In this document: positions 35,090 to 43,340 of the stretch, piece after piece
Layout: each line of letters starts with the position of its first letter
Numbering within the stretch: the first letter of the stretch is position 1
NCBI GenBank assembly: GCA_001768325.1
Contig: MENQ01000018.1
Coordinates: 1-63,195 of the forward strand
Source: Bacteroidetes bacterium GWC2_46_850
Lineage (GTDB): Bacteria > Bacteroidota > Bacteroidia > Bacteroidales > Dysgonomonadaceae
Length of the DNA stretch: 63,195 bases
Direction: 5' to 3'
Position numbers and translations under genes: made by a program
The notes under the pieces: generated by a model
Database searches by the model: none
The model's input: only the letters and a program-made list of their open reading frames with translations
Told to the model about the DNA's origin: nothing

Positions 35090-36271
35090 ATGACAACGCT
35101 GTTCATGCTATTCTGGATCTGTATGTTTCTGGTATTCTACACCTATATCGGGTACGGGATAGTCCTGTGGATGGCGGTGAAGGTGAAGGAGCTATTTTCC
35201 TCGCAGAAAGTATTTGAACTGCCGGAAGTATTGCCGGAGGTGACCCTCTTTATTACAGCATATAACGAAGAGGAGATGGTGGACGAGAAAATGGCAAACT
35301 GTTTGTCGCTCGATTATCCAAGAGATAAATTGCATATCTTCTGGGTAACCGACGGTTCAAACGACGGCACAAACGAAAGACTGGCGAATTATCAGGACGT
35401 CACCATCATTTTTCAGCCGCAACGTCAGGGTAAGTCGGCAGCCATCAACAGGGGAATGAAATCGGTAACTACACCGATTGTTATTTTTACCGATGCCAAT
35501 ACTTCGATAAACAGGAAGGCCGTAAAAGAAATAGTGAAGGCCTTTACGGATTCCCGAACAGGGTGCGTGGCCGGGGAGAAAAGGATTGTTACGGAAGAGA
35601 AAGATGTAGTTTCTTCCGGTGGCGAAGGAGCTTACTGGCGTTACGAATCAGCGCTGAAAGATCTTGACTCCCGTCTCTGCACGGCAGTAGGAGCTGCCGG
35701 TGAACTTTTTGCCATCCGCACGTCACTTTTTCAAGAAATGCGGGAAGATACCTTGCTGGACGATTTTGTATTATCTTTGCAGATTGCCATAAAGGGTTAC
35801 CGCATTGTATACTGCAGAAACGCCCATGCTACGGAACAGGCTTCCCTGAATATGCAAGAGGAGGAGAAGAGAAAGGTGCGTATTGCTGCCGGAGGTATAC
35901 AGGCTATCGGGAGATTGTGGCCGTTATTCAATATTTTCCGCTACAAATGTCTCAGCTTTCAATATATCTCTCATCGGGTATTGCGATGGACAATTACGCC
36001 AGTGGCGCTACTTTTATTGCTGCCGCTTAATTTGTTCTTACTTTATCCAGAGGCAGCGTCGGTATGGCTATATCAGGTATTTGCCGCGGGGCAGCTGCTC
36101 TTCTACCTGTTGGCAGTGCTTGGATGGATTTTATCAAAAAAAAGCATCAGAACGAAATATTTATTTATACCTTACTATTTCCTATTTATGAATTTGAATG
36201 TATTCAAAGGAATGGCCTATCTGAAGAATTTCAGAGGACTTGCTGTCTGGGAGAAAGCCAAAAGACAATAA
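35090..36271 (+). CDS. Membrane-bound GT2 glycosyltransferase
   Basis: The protein has 393 residues. One N-terminal helix (about 3-30), a GT-A domain and two to three C-terminal helices give the topology of the IcaA/hyaluronan-synthase-like group. Motifs are TLFITAYNEEEMVDEK, VTDGSNDGT, QPQRQGKSAAINRGM, IVIFTDANTSI and DDFVLSLQIAIKGYR. The processive QxxRW is replaced by KRKVRIAAGGIQ, as in many EPS GT2 enzymes that add single sugars. It is the last transferase of the operon. The histidine kinase gene starts 11 nt after its stop. Confidence 0.88.
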   Translation: MTTLFMLFWICMFLVFYTYIGYGIVLWMAVKVKELFSSQKVFELPEVLPEVTLFITAYNEEEMVDEKMANCLSLDYPRDKLHIFWVTDGSNDGTNERLANYQDVTIIFQPQRQGKSAAINRGMKSVTTPIVIFTDANTSINRKAVKEIVKAFTDSRTGCVAGEKRIVTEEKDVVSSGGEGAYWRYESALKDLDSRLCTAVGAAGELFAIRTSLFQEMREDTLLDDFVLSLQIAIKGYRIVYCRNAHATEQASLNMQEEEKRKVRIAAGGIQAIGRLWPLFNIFRYKCLSFQYISHRVLRWTITPVALLLLLPLNLFLLYPEAASVWLYQVFAAGQLLFYLLAVLGWILSKKSIRTKYLFIPYYFLFMNLNVFKGMAYLKNFRGLAVWEKAKRQ

Positions 36272-36282
36272 AAAGAATTATC

Positions 36283-38106
36283 ATGGATACCGAAAGAATC
36301 TTACGCAACGAAAATCAGGCAGCCCGTTTGTTGGAAATGACCTGTGACACCTTGCTGCTATTGAAAAACGACGGCACCTGCATCGACATGATCGTCAAAA
36401 CCGAAAATAATCCCTATATAAATGACCAATTCACACTGCTGGGAAGAAACCTGTTTGAGGTTCTTCCCAGGGAAACGCTGCGTGATTTTAAACCGGCAAT
36501 AGAGTCCGTGGTGAATACAGGGGAGATATCAAATGCAAACTATGATCTGCCTGCACCGGATAAGATGTATTACTTCAAATGTATTATCCAGAAGTATGAT
36601 GACAATCATATCTTGTGTCAATATAGGGATATCACCGTGCGAAGCCAGATGAAGAAAAATCTGCAACTGGCCAATGAGCGTCTGGTCGAGACCAGTCGTG
36701 CCGCCAGGATGGGATACTGGAGCTACAATACTTCAACGAAAATTCTCCGTTATGCAGGATATGTGGGCATCTTGTTTGATACCAGTGAAGAGATATCCAT
36801 ACCGCTGGATAAATATCTGGCACAGGTGTTTCCGGAAGATCGGGCAAAGTTGTGGAAACTGCTGGAAAATAATCAAATCGGGCACGAGGTATTTGAATTC
36901 AGGGTTATAAAGGATAAAATTTATTTCCTGAGATTGAAGGTTGTCAACGTCCACCACGCAGAGGAGGGTCACCAGATCATAGAAGGGTATATCCAAAATA
37001 TCGATGACATCATTTCGAGTTGGAATGAACTAAGAATGATTACCCTGGCTGTAAACAATTCAAACGACAGTATTTTTGCTACCAAAATAGACGGATCACT
37101 TATTTTTGCCAATCAGTCGTGTCGAAAACTGCACGAAATACCGGAAGATATAGATATTACACGCTGCGTGACATACGAACTGTTGGATAATTTTCCAGAC
37201 CAATCTGCCTGGGATAACTTTATTCGTGAACTACGGGTCAACAACGATATGCTGCAGTATATATGCAACCATCCTTTTCCCAAATATAATGTGATTAGTT
37301 CCGATTGTGTTTCCTATATTGTTCAAAATGAGTATGGTGAGTATATCGTCTGGAATCATTGCCGGGATATATCGGAACAGATACGTTATGAAAACGAATT
37401 GAGGAAAGCCAAAGAGAAAGCAGAAGAGTCCGACCGCCTTAAATCGGCCTTCATTTCCAATATGAGCCATGAGATAAGGACTCCATTGAATGCAATTGTA
37501 GGTTTTTCGGCAGTTATGTCGGATATCGACAATCGGGAAGAGCGAAAAAAATTTCAGGAAATCATTGAATCAAACAATAAAAGGTTGCTGACCCTTATAA
37601 ATGAAGTGCTTGATTTATCAAAAATTGAATCCGGCAAACTTGAGTTGGTGCTAACGCCGGTAAATATCAATGAGCTGTGCGCTGAGATTGTGATCACACA
37701 TCAGCTCAATGCCGCGGGTACCACATTAAAGCTTGATTTGCCGGATGAGGATTTTTGCCTGATAACCGACAAGAATCGTTTGACCCAGGTTATATCAAAC
37801 TTAATTACCAATGCGCTCAAGTTTACACCTGATGGTTATATCACTGTGGGCTACAGGCTTCAAGCCACATTGGTGGAGTTTTTCGTGAAAGACAGTGGAA
37901 TCGGTATTGCCAAAGACAAGCTGGACGCGATATTTGACCGTTTTGTAAAAGTAAATGATTTCGCGCCCGGTACAGGATTAGGACTATCTATCTGCAAGTC
38001 AATAGTGGAAAGGCTGGGAGGAGATATATCCGTAACCTCGGAGCCGGGTGAAGGATCACTGTTTTCCTTCAGGTTACCACTGGTCATGTCGGCTTGCGAT
38101 GAATAA
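36283..38106 (+). CDS. Soluble PAS-domain sensor histidine kinase
   Basis: The protein has 607 residues and no membrane segment. Three PAS-like domains (about 10-125, 126-245 and 250-370) precede a HisKA domain with His396 in SNMSHEIRTPLN and an HATPase domain with NLITNALKFT (N-box), KDSGIGIAKDKL (G1) and PGTGLGLSICKSIVE (G2). It should sense a cytoplasmic signal and phosphorylate a response regulator. The nearest candidates are the single-domain regulator at 16850 and the receiver-kinase at 39187. The ATG at 36283 is used; the open frame upstream lies within the GT2 gene. Confidence 0.88.
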   Translation: MDTERILRNENQAARLLEMTCDTLLLLKNDGTCIDMIVKTENNPYINDQFTLLGRNLFEVLPRETLRDFKPAIESVVNTGEISNANYDLPAPDKMYYFKCIIQKYDDNHILCQYRDITVRSQMKKNLQLANERLVETSRAARMGYWSYNTSTKILRYAGYVGILFDTSEEISIPLDKYLAQVFPEDRAKLWKLLENNQIGHEVFEFRVIKDKIYFLRLKVVNVHHAEEGHQIIEGYIQNIDDIISSWNELRMITLAVNNSNDSIFATKIDGSLIFANQSCRKLHEIPEDIDITRCVTYELLDNFPDQSAWDNFIRELRVNNDMLQYICNHPFPKYNVISSDCVSYIVQNEYGEYIVWNHCRDISEQIRYENELRKAKEKAEESDRLKSAFISNMSHEIRTPLNAIVGFSAVMSDIDNREERKKFQEIIESNNKRLLTLINEVLDLSKIESGKLELVLTPVNINELCAEIVITHQLNAAGTTLKLDLPDEDFCLITDKNRLTQVISNLITNALKFTPDGYITVGYRLQATLVEFFVKDSGIGIAKDKLDAIFDRFVKVNDFAPGTGLGLSICKSIVERLGGDISVTSEPGEGSLFSFRLPLVMSACDE

Positions 38107-38132
38107 AAAACAGGAAATATCTCATAATTACA

Positions 38133-39230
38133 ATGGGGAAGCGGGTTCTTTTCGGTCTTTTTGATCTGATCATCATCTTAGTCGGGATCGTTTTCGTGAT
38201 GCTAGCAGTCGGTGGCTTTTCAGCTTCCTACTTTCATCCGGCGCAACACATGGAGCTGCAGTGGATGGGTCTGCTACTACCTTTGATCCTGTTTGTAAAC
38301 TTTCTTCTATTGATATATTGGATCGTGCGGAAGCGAGTATGGTTTTTTCTTCCCTTATCGGCCATTGTGTTGAATATTCCTTATTTATCGGCTGTTTATC
38401 GGATTCCATTCAGAAAGATAGAACCAACCGGACTTGAATTGAATATTGCTACCTATAATATTCAGCGCATAACCGGTAATTTGTTTGAAACAAGTAGTGA
38501 GATTGCATATTTTATGGAAACTGAAAAGATTGACATGCTGTGTCTCCAGGAATTTCCGGCTGTGGAGGATGCGCAATTGAAACAGTTTGAAGAGATATTT
38601 GATTTTTTACCTTACTATTGCATTCATTCGTCAGTCCCGGGGAGTATGCAGGTCGCCCTGTTCAGTCGGTATCCCATCATACAATCGCGACAAATTGAAT
38701 TTCCGGGTGAAAGTAATCATACCGCTATGTGGGCCGATATCGTGGTCGAAAATGATACGATCAGAATAATCAACAACCATTTGCAAACCACGAACCTGAA
38801 TCAGCATAAAATTAAGCTTGAGGATAACGTAGAACAGTCTGTTTTCCGGTTCAACAGGTTGAGGGAGATGCTGTATGCTAATGCAGTCATGAGGTCGGAT
38901 CAGGCTGATATTATTTCTGAATTCATTGACACAAGCCCTTTTCCGCTGATTGTTTGTGGCGATTTTAACGACACACCTGCATCCTACACTTACAGAAAAA
39001 TAAAAGGCGATCTCGAAGACAGCTTTTGCACTGCCGGAAAAGGGTATGGATATACATACCGATACCTGAAGAAACTTTACCGGATCGACTATTTGTTATA
39101 TTCCGGATCTTATTTCAGGGCTACCAGTTATCATTCACCCAATCTGGAATATAGCGACCATAAACCGGTGATTGTGAAACTAGATTTCAACACGAAGCCA
39201 CTTTCACAGGAAGAGCAAATCCAAAGGTAG
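38133..39230 (+). CDS. Endonuclease/exonuclease/phosphatase-family membrane protein
   Basis: The protein has 365 residues. Three hydrophobic helices in the first 95 residues anchor it in the membrane. The remainder has the EEP-fold motifs: LNIATYNIQRI, MLCLQEFPA (metal-binding Glu), INNHLQT, IVCGDFNDTPASYTY and YSDHKPVIVKL (catalytic Asp-His). The position after the EPS genes suggests a phosphodiesterase or phosphatase acting on a lipid or polymer intermediate, but the family is broad and the substrate is open. Its 3' end overlaps the convergent receiver-kinase gene by 44 bp. Confidence 0.85.
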   Translation: MGKRVLFGLFDLIIILVGIVFVMLAVGGFSASYFHPAQHMELQWMGLLLPLILFVNFLLLIYWIVRKRVWFFLPLSAIVLNIPYLSAVYRIPFRKIEPTGLELNIATYNIQRITGNLFETSSEIAYFMETEKIDMLCLQEFPAVEDAQLKQFEEIFDFLPYYCIHSSVPGSMQVALFSRYPIIQSRQIEFPGESNHTAMWADIVVENDTIRIINNHLQTTNLNQHKIKLEDNVEQSVFRFNRLREMLYANAVMRSDQADIISEFIDTSPFPLIVCGDFNDTPASYTYRKIKGDLEDSFCTAGKGYGYTYRYLKKLYRIDYLLYSGSYFRATSYHSPNLEYSDHKPVIVKLDFNTKPLSQEEQIQR

Positions 39231-40326
39231 AACCTTCACCATCTTTCGATGTGAAAAACATACGGCCATGATTGAGTTTCATAAACTCATTGACCAGTAA
39301 AAGTCCCAAACCAGAACCTGACTCATTGTCGGTTCCGTAGGTAGTGGAATGTGTTTCCACATTCATTAGTTTGCTTAGAGCTTCTTCACTTATTCCACAA
39401 CCATAATCAATCACACGCAAGATCACTTCATTCTGTGTCTTTTCTATTACGACATCTATTTCACTGCCGCTGTAGCTGAATTTGATTGCGTTGCTCAGGA
39501 GATTTCGAATGGAGGTCTTAATCATATCGATATCCACAAACACATCGGTTTCTTCGCTATTTGCAGAGATAAAGTTGAGCTTGATGTGTTTGTTTGCCGC
39601 TATCATGGAGGCAACTTCAATGACCCCCTCTGTAAGTTCAGAGAGATTGATATCCTGCTTAAAGGCAACCAGTCCGCCAAGCTGGCTCCTGGTCCATTTT
39701 AAAAGGTTGTCGAGCAGGATGAATAACTTCTCTGATAATTCATTCGCATTCTGCAGGATTTCCACTATGTCCGGATCAATTGCATTGAATTGCCCTGTTT
39801 TCATTGTCAATATGTTCAATGACATTTTCAGCGATGACATCGGCATCCGCAAATCGTGCGCTATCACGGAATATAACTTGTCTCTCCCGGATATGGTTTT
39901 TTTAAGTTCAACGGTTTGCTGTTGTATGGTTCGTTTTGCTTCCAGCAGCGTCAGCTGATAACGAACCCTGACGAGCAGCTCTTCCTTATTGAAAGGCTTG
40001 GAAATAAAATCATCGGCTCCTAAATCAAATCCCTTTATGATATCCGAAGTGGCATTTAATGCGGTCAGGAATATGATGGGTATATCCTGGTAATCGGGAT
40101 TGTTTTTTAACTGTTCTGCCAGTTCAAACCCGTTTACCTCGGGCATTAAAATGTCCAGCAATATTAAGTCGACTGGTTCCTTGTTAAGTTGTGTATATGC
40201 TTCTTTTGAACTTTCGGCTGTAAATACCTGTAATTTAGATTGTTCTAACATCACCTTGAGCAGTAAAATATTGGCAGGAATGTCATCAACTACCAATATT
40301 TTATATTTGGAAAAATCCTTCAACAT
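39187..40326 (-). CDS. Receiver-histidine kinase hybrid
   Basis: The protein has 379 residues. An N-terminal receiver domain (Asp14-Asp15, phosphoacceptor Asp58 in [13 protein letters not shown], Lys110) is followed by a coiled coil, a HisKA domain (His157 in [13 protein letters not shown]) and an HATPase domain with [21 protein letters not shown] and [12 protein letters not shown]. It has no membrane segment and so takes input from another kinase. Its ATG overlaps the end of the UDP-glucuronate decarboxylase gene by 7 bp, which couples the two. Its 3' end overlaps the EPS operon's last gene on the other strand. Confidence 0.9.
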   Translation of the reverse strand: MLKDFSKYKILVVDDIPANILLLKVMLEQSKLQVFTAESSKEAYTQLNKEPVDLILLDILMPEVNGFELAEQLKNNPDYQDIPIIFLTALNATSDIIKGFDLGADDFISKPFNKEELLVRVRYQLTLLEAKRTIQQQTVELKKTISGRDKLYSVIAHDLRMPMSSLKMSLNILTMKTGQFNAIDPDIVEILQNANELSEKLFILLDNLLKWTRSQLGGLVAFKQDINLSELTEGVIEVASMIAANKHIKLNFISANSEETDVFVDIDMIKTSIRNLLSNAIKFSYSGSEIDVVIEKTQNEVILRVIDYGCGISEEALSKLMNVETHSTTYGTDNESGSGLGLLLVNEFMKLNHGRMFFTSKDGEGSTFGFALPVKVASC

Positions 40327-41285
40327 TGTTCCTCTATCAATTCGTTTGCAACTATTTTTTCTTTAAAATAGGTAATCATTTTTTTTAATCCTTCGTCCAG
40401 ACTTACCTTTGGTTCCCAATTCAGATATGTACTGGCAAGGTTGATATCCGGTTGCCTTTGCCTGGGATCGTCTTCAGGTAAGGAGCTATAAATCAGCTTG
40501 GATTGAGATGCCGTGAGTGAAATGATTTTTTCTGCCAGTTCTTTGATGGTAAATTCTGATGGATTGCCGATATTGACAGGACCTAAAAAATCGTCTCCAG
40601 TGTTCATCATGCTGTACAAGCCCTCGATGAGATCATCAATATACTGAAAACTCCTTGTCTGACTTCCATCGCCATACACAGTTAAATCTCTCTTTTGTAA
40701 CGCCTGAAGGATGAAGTTCGACATCACCCTTCCATCATGAGGCTGCATGCGAGGACCATACGTGTTGAATATGCGAACGATCTTTATGCGTACCTTCTCC
40801 TGGCGGTGATAATCCATGAAAAGCGTCTCGGCACAGCGCTTACCCTCATCGTAGCATGAACGCGGGCCAATCGGATTTACATTCCCCCAGTAAGATTCCG
40901 GCTGAGGATGTATTTGTGGGTCTCCGTATATCTCACTTGTGGACGCAAGTAGAATTTTGGCTTTGTGCCGCTTGGCTATTCCCAAAGCTATTATAGACCC
41001 CAGTACGGAGATCTTCATTGTCGCAATTGGATCATCTTGATAATGGACAGGCGAGGCCGGACAGGCGAGATGGTATATTTCGTCAACAGGCTCCACTTGT
41101 ATGGGATGAATAATATCATGTTCAATCAGTTCGAAATGATCATACCCTATCAATTGTGAAATATTTTCCCTGGCACCTGTTAGAAAATTATCCAGACAAA
41201 TTATATGGTGTCCTTCTTTTAATAACTTTCTGCATAAATGCGAACCGATAAATCCGGCACCACCCGTAACTAAAATTCTTTTCAT
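40320..41285 (-). CDS. UDP-glucuronate decarboxylase (UDP-xylose synthase-like SDR)
   Basis: The protein has 321 residues. The NAD site is [10 protein letters not shown] at the start, and the catalytic Tyr145-x3-Lys149 lies in [51 protein letters not shown] and [12 protein letters not shown] match the UXS subgroup, which turns UDP-glucuronate into UDP-xylose. This suggests xylose, or a sugar made from UDP-xylose, in the EPS. UXS and related NAD-dependent epimerases are close, so the exact reaction is probable, not certain. It is transcribed towards the EPS operon with the receiver-kinase. Confidence 0.88.
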   Translation of the reverse strand: MKRILVTGGAGFIGSHLCRKLLKEGHHIICLDNFLTGARENISQLIGYDHFELIEHDIIHPIQVEPVDEIYHLACPASPVHYQDDPIATMKISVLGSIIALGIAKRHKAKILLASTSEIYGDPQIHPQPESYWGNVNPIGPRSCYDEGKRCAETLFMDYHRQEKVRIKIVRIFNTYGPRMQPHDGRVMSNFILQALQKRDLTVYGDGSQTRSFQYIDDLIEGLYSMMNTGDDFLGPVNIGNPSEFTIKELAEKIISLTASQSKLIYSSLPEDDPRQRQPDINLASTYLNWEPKVSLDEGLKKMITYFKEKIVANELIEEQC

Positions 41286-41310
41286 GAGAACTGTATTAGG
41301 ATTGCATATA

Positions 41311-41318
41311 CAAATCTA
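41311..41318 (-). promoter_or_regulatory. -7 promoter box for the UXS/receiver-kinase pair
   Basis: Read on the minus strand this is TAGATTTG, matching TAnnTTTG, 25 nt before the ATG at 41285. No TTTG is seen about 20 nt further upstream. Confidence 0.45.
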
Positions 41319-41437
41319 AACAAATAATCATAGATTTTGGTTATTTTTCAAATTATTTTCTGATTCAGTGTTTAACTTCCATTTTGTTACTCCAGGCAAT
41401 ATTTTTTTAAAAGTTATCAAAAAAACCAATAAATGAT

Positions 41438-41445
41438 TACATTTG
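41438..41445 (+). promoter_or_regulatory. -7 promoter box for the ECF sigma gene
   Basis: TACATTTG fits TAnnTTTG and ends 21 nt before the ATG at 41467. The -33 region (GTTA near 41413) is poor. The sigma gene is thus probably read by the housekeeping polymerase and not only by itself. Confidence 0.5.
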
Positions 41446-41466
41446 CCCCGTGATCCTGATTTTTCC

Positions 41467-42045
41467 ATGCAAAAAGAAATGCCCGACTATAACAGAAATG
41501 AAGATCATGCCCTCTTTATCTTATTGAAGAAAAGGGATAAGGAAGCTTTTTCTGCCATCTACGCCAAATACCACCGTTACTTGTATGCACTTGCCTTCAA
41601 GTATCTGAAAGATTCCGGAATGGCAGAAGATGTACTCCAGCATGTCTTTGTAAAGTTATGGGAGAGCACCGCTGAGATCCATATCGAGATCAATCTGAAA
41701 AATTATCTCTATACGATGACCAAGAACTTTATCCTGAATTTAATCAGGGATCATAAGGAGGCAGTGTCGCTGAGTTACATGAATGCCCAGATCGATTTGC
41801 CTGCGGAGGATGATATCGCGCGGATGCTGGAAGATCGTGAATTGCAGGATCTGCTCTATAAGGGAATCGAAGCCTTGCCACCTCAAAAGAAAGAGGTGTG
41901 CATGCGGAGGTTGAAGACATCCGACAGCAACCAGCAGATTGCCGAGAAGATGGGGATTTCGGTGCACACCGTCAAATCACATTATCAGGAATCGCTCAAA
42001 CTGTTGCGGAACTATTTTCAGCAAATAAAGATGATGTTGTTGTAA
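41467..42045 (+). CDS. ECF RNA polymerase sigma factor
   Basis: The protein has 192 residues. Sigma region 2 covers about 25-90 (FSAIYAKYHRYLYALAFKYL, AEDVLQHVFVKLWES) and region 4 about 130-185 (LPPQKKEVCMRRLKTSDSNQ with IAEKMGISVHTVKSHYQESL). It has the size and pattern of sigma factors paired with FecR anti-sigma proteins in Bacteroidota. FecR follows after 81 bp, then SusC with an STN domain, so the three probably form a trans-envelope switch that induces the PUL when substrate is bound. ATG 41467 is chosen because an upstream TTG lies inside the -7 box. Confidence 0.92.
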   Translation: MQKEMPDYNRNEDHALFILLKKRDKEAFSAIYAKYHRYLYALAFKYLKDSGMAEDVLQHVFVKLWESTAEIHIEINLKNYLYTMTKNFILNLIRDHKEAVSLSYMNAQIDLPAEDDIARMLEDRELQDLLYKGIEALPPQKKEVCMRRLKTSDSNQQIAEKMGISVHTVKSHYQESLKLLRNYFQQIKMMLL

Positions 42046-42126
42046 AAAGCAGCAGCGAACTCATTTCTTTTGTCCCGAAATGTGTCAAAGAATATACACC
42101 CAGAGTGATCGGATAGTGAATAGTGC

Positions 42127-43110
42127 ATGCATACGACAAGCAATAATATGGTAAACAGTGTCATCCGGGGTGCTGCCACCAAGGAGGAGGCGCAGCACGT
42201 GGTGGACTGGTTCTCTTCAACGATTGAAGGGCAGCAGTTTCTGTCGGATATGCTCGACAGAGATGCCTATCTGTTGGAAGCGGATCCACACGTGGGCGAC
42301 TCGCTCTCCCCATTACAGTCTGATCACCTCTACAAAAAGATCGAGAAAACAATCTATGAGAAGCGGATACGCAGGAAAACATTCAAGGCGGCTGCCGTTT
42401 TACTGCCTCTGCTCCTGATGGCTGCGCTGGGGTATTTATTCAACGATCACACCGACATGTTCAATGAAACCACCTATGCCGAGCTGGTTGTTCCCAAGGG
42501 AGAGGATGCACGGCTTATCTTTCAGGATGGCACCGAGGTTTTCTTGAATGCCGATACCCGCATCCGTTATCCGGAAAAATTCGGGTTGAGAAAAAGAGAG
42601 GTCTGGATCGATGGTGAAGCCTATTTCAATGTAAATCCCCAGCATAAAAGACCTTTCGTTGTACATGCCCACAACACCCGGACGGTGGTCACCGGCACCT
42701 CCTTCAATGTGAAGGCCTATGGCGATAGCGAGAAAATTCAGGTGGTGCTCGATGAAGGGAAGACCTCTTTCCAGGTGTTGCAAAGCAGCTACCCCATGCT
42801 TCCCGGACAACAGATCGAATACGACAAGATTACCGGCAGAACCACGCTGTATAATCTGGTGCGCCCTTCCAATGCATCGCTGTGGAAGACGAATGTGGTC
42901 TATTTCTACGATACGCCCCTTTTAGAAGTAATGAAGGTGCTGGAAAGAAAATACAACGTGGAATTTCATGTGCAGTCGCCCAAGGCACTCGAATACAGTT
43001 ACACGCTTACCACCAGACAGGCAACCATAGACGAGGTGTTGGATGAATTACACAAAATTGCCCCGGTTACTTTCGACCACCAGGAAAATAAAGTCTATGT
43101 CTCCATGTAA
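42127..43110 (+). CDS. FecR-family anti-sigma factor
   Basis: The protein has 327 residues. The N-terminal cytoplasmic part (1-84) binds the sigma factor, a single membrane helix lies at about 86-104, and the periplasmic FecR domain follows (LVVPKGEDARLIFQDGTEVF, REVWIDGEAYFNV, RTVVTGTSFNVKAY). The C-terminal DUF4974 domain is about 255-325 (FYDTPLLEVMKVLERKYNVE, YTLTTRQATIDEVLDEL). It should hold the sigma factor inactive until the STN domain of SusC signals through it. The gene lies between the sigma gene and susC, in the usual order. Confidence 0.93.
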   Translation: MHTTSNNMVNSVIRGAATKEEAQHVVDWFSSTIEGQQFLSDMLDRDAYLLEADPHVGDSLSPLQSDHLYKKIEKTIYEKRIRRKTFKAAAVLLPLLLMAALGYLFNDHTDMFNETTYAELVVPKGEDARLIFQDGTEVFLNADTRIRYPEKFGLRKREVWIDGEAYFNVNPQHKRPFVVHAHNTRTVVTGTSFNVKAYGDSEKIQVVLDEGKTSFQVLQSSYPMLPGQQIEYDKITGRTTLYNLVRPSNASLWKTNVVYFYDTPLLEVMKVLERKYNVEFHVQSPKALEYSYTLTTRQATIDEVLDELHKIAPVTFDHQENKVYVSM

Positions 43111-43182
43111 TTCTGTTCTACCCTTTTAGACCTATTTTTACTCAACAATTATTCTCCGGTTCACGATGACATGGTTAACTCA

Positions 43183-43197
43183 GGTATACAATATACC
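43183..43197. promoter_or_regulatory. Inverted repeat GGTATA-CAA-TATACC
   Basis: A perfect 6-bp inverted repeat with a 3-bp centre lies in the 230-bp gap between fecR and susC. It could be an operator or part of the ECF-dependent promoter of susC. No TAnnTTTG box with proper spacing is seen in this gap, which fits control by the alternative sigma factor. Confidence 0.35.
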
Positions 43198-43275
43198 CGA
43201 TTTGTGTTAATATTTTTAATACTACTCATCCTTTTCATCTCTTTTTGTGTCTAAAATATAACGAAACGAAAATAA

Positions 43276-43310
43276 GGTTTCATGAATGTTAAAATGACAC
43301 CCATGAAACC
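43276..43310 (+). promoter_or_regulatory. Leader hairpin upstream of susC
   Basis: GGTTTCATG (43276-43284) and CATGAAACC (43302-43310) form a perfect 9-bp stem with a 17-nt loop, 30 nt before the susC ATG. In RNA this would be a stable hairpin in the leader. The stem includes an ATG in each arm. It may affect translation or mRNA stability, or it may be a DNA site. Confidence 0.4.
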
Positions 43311-43340
43311 ACCGGAGAGAACCAATTTTATATATGTTTA

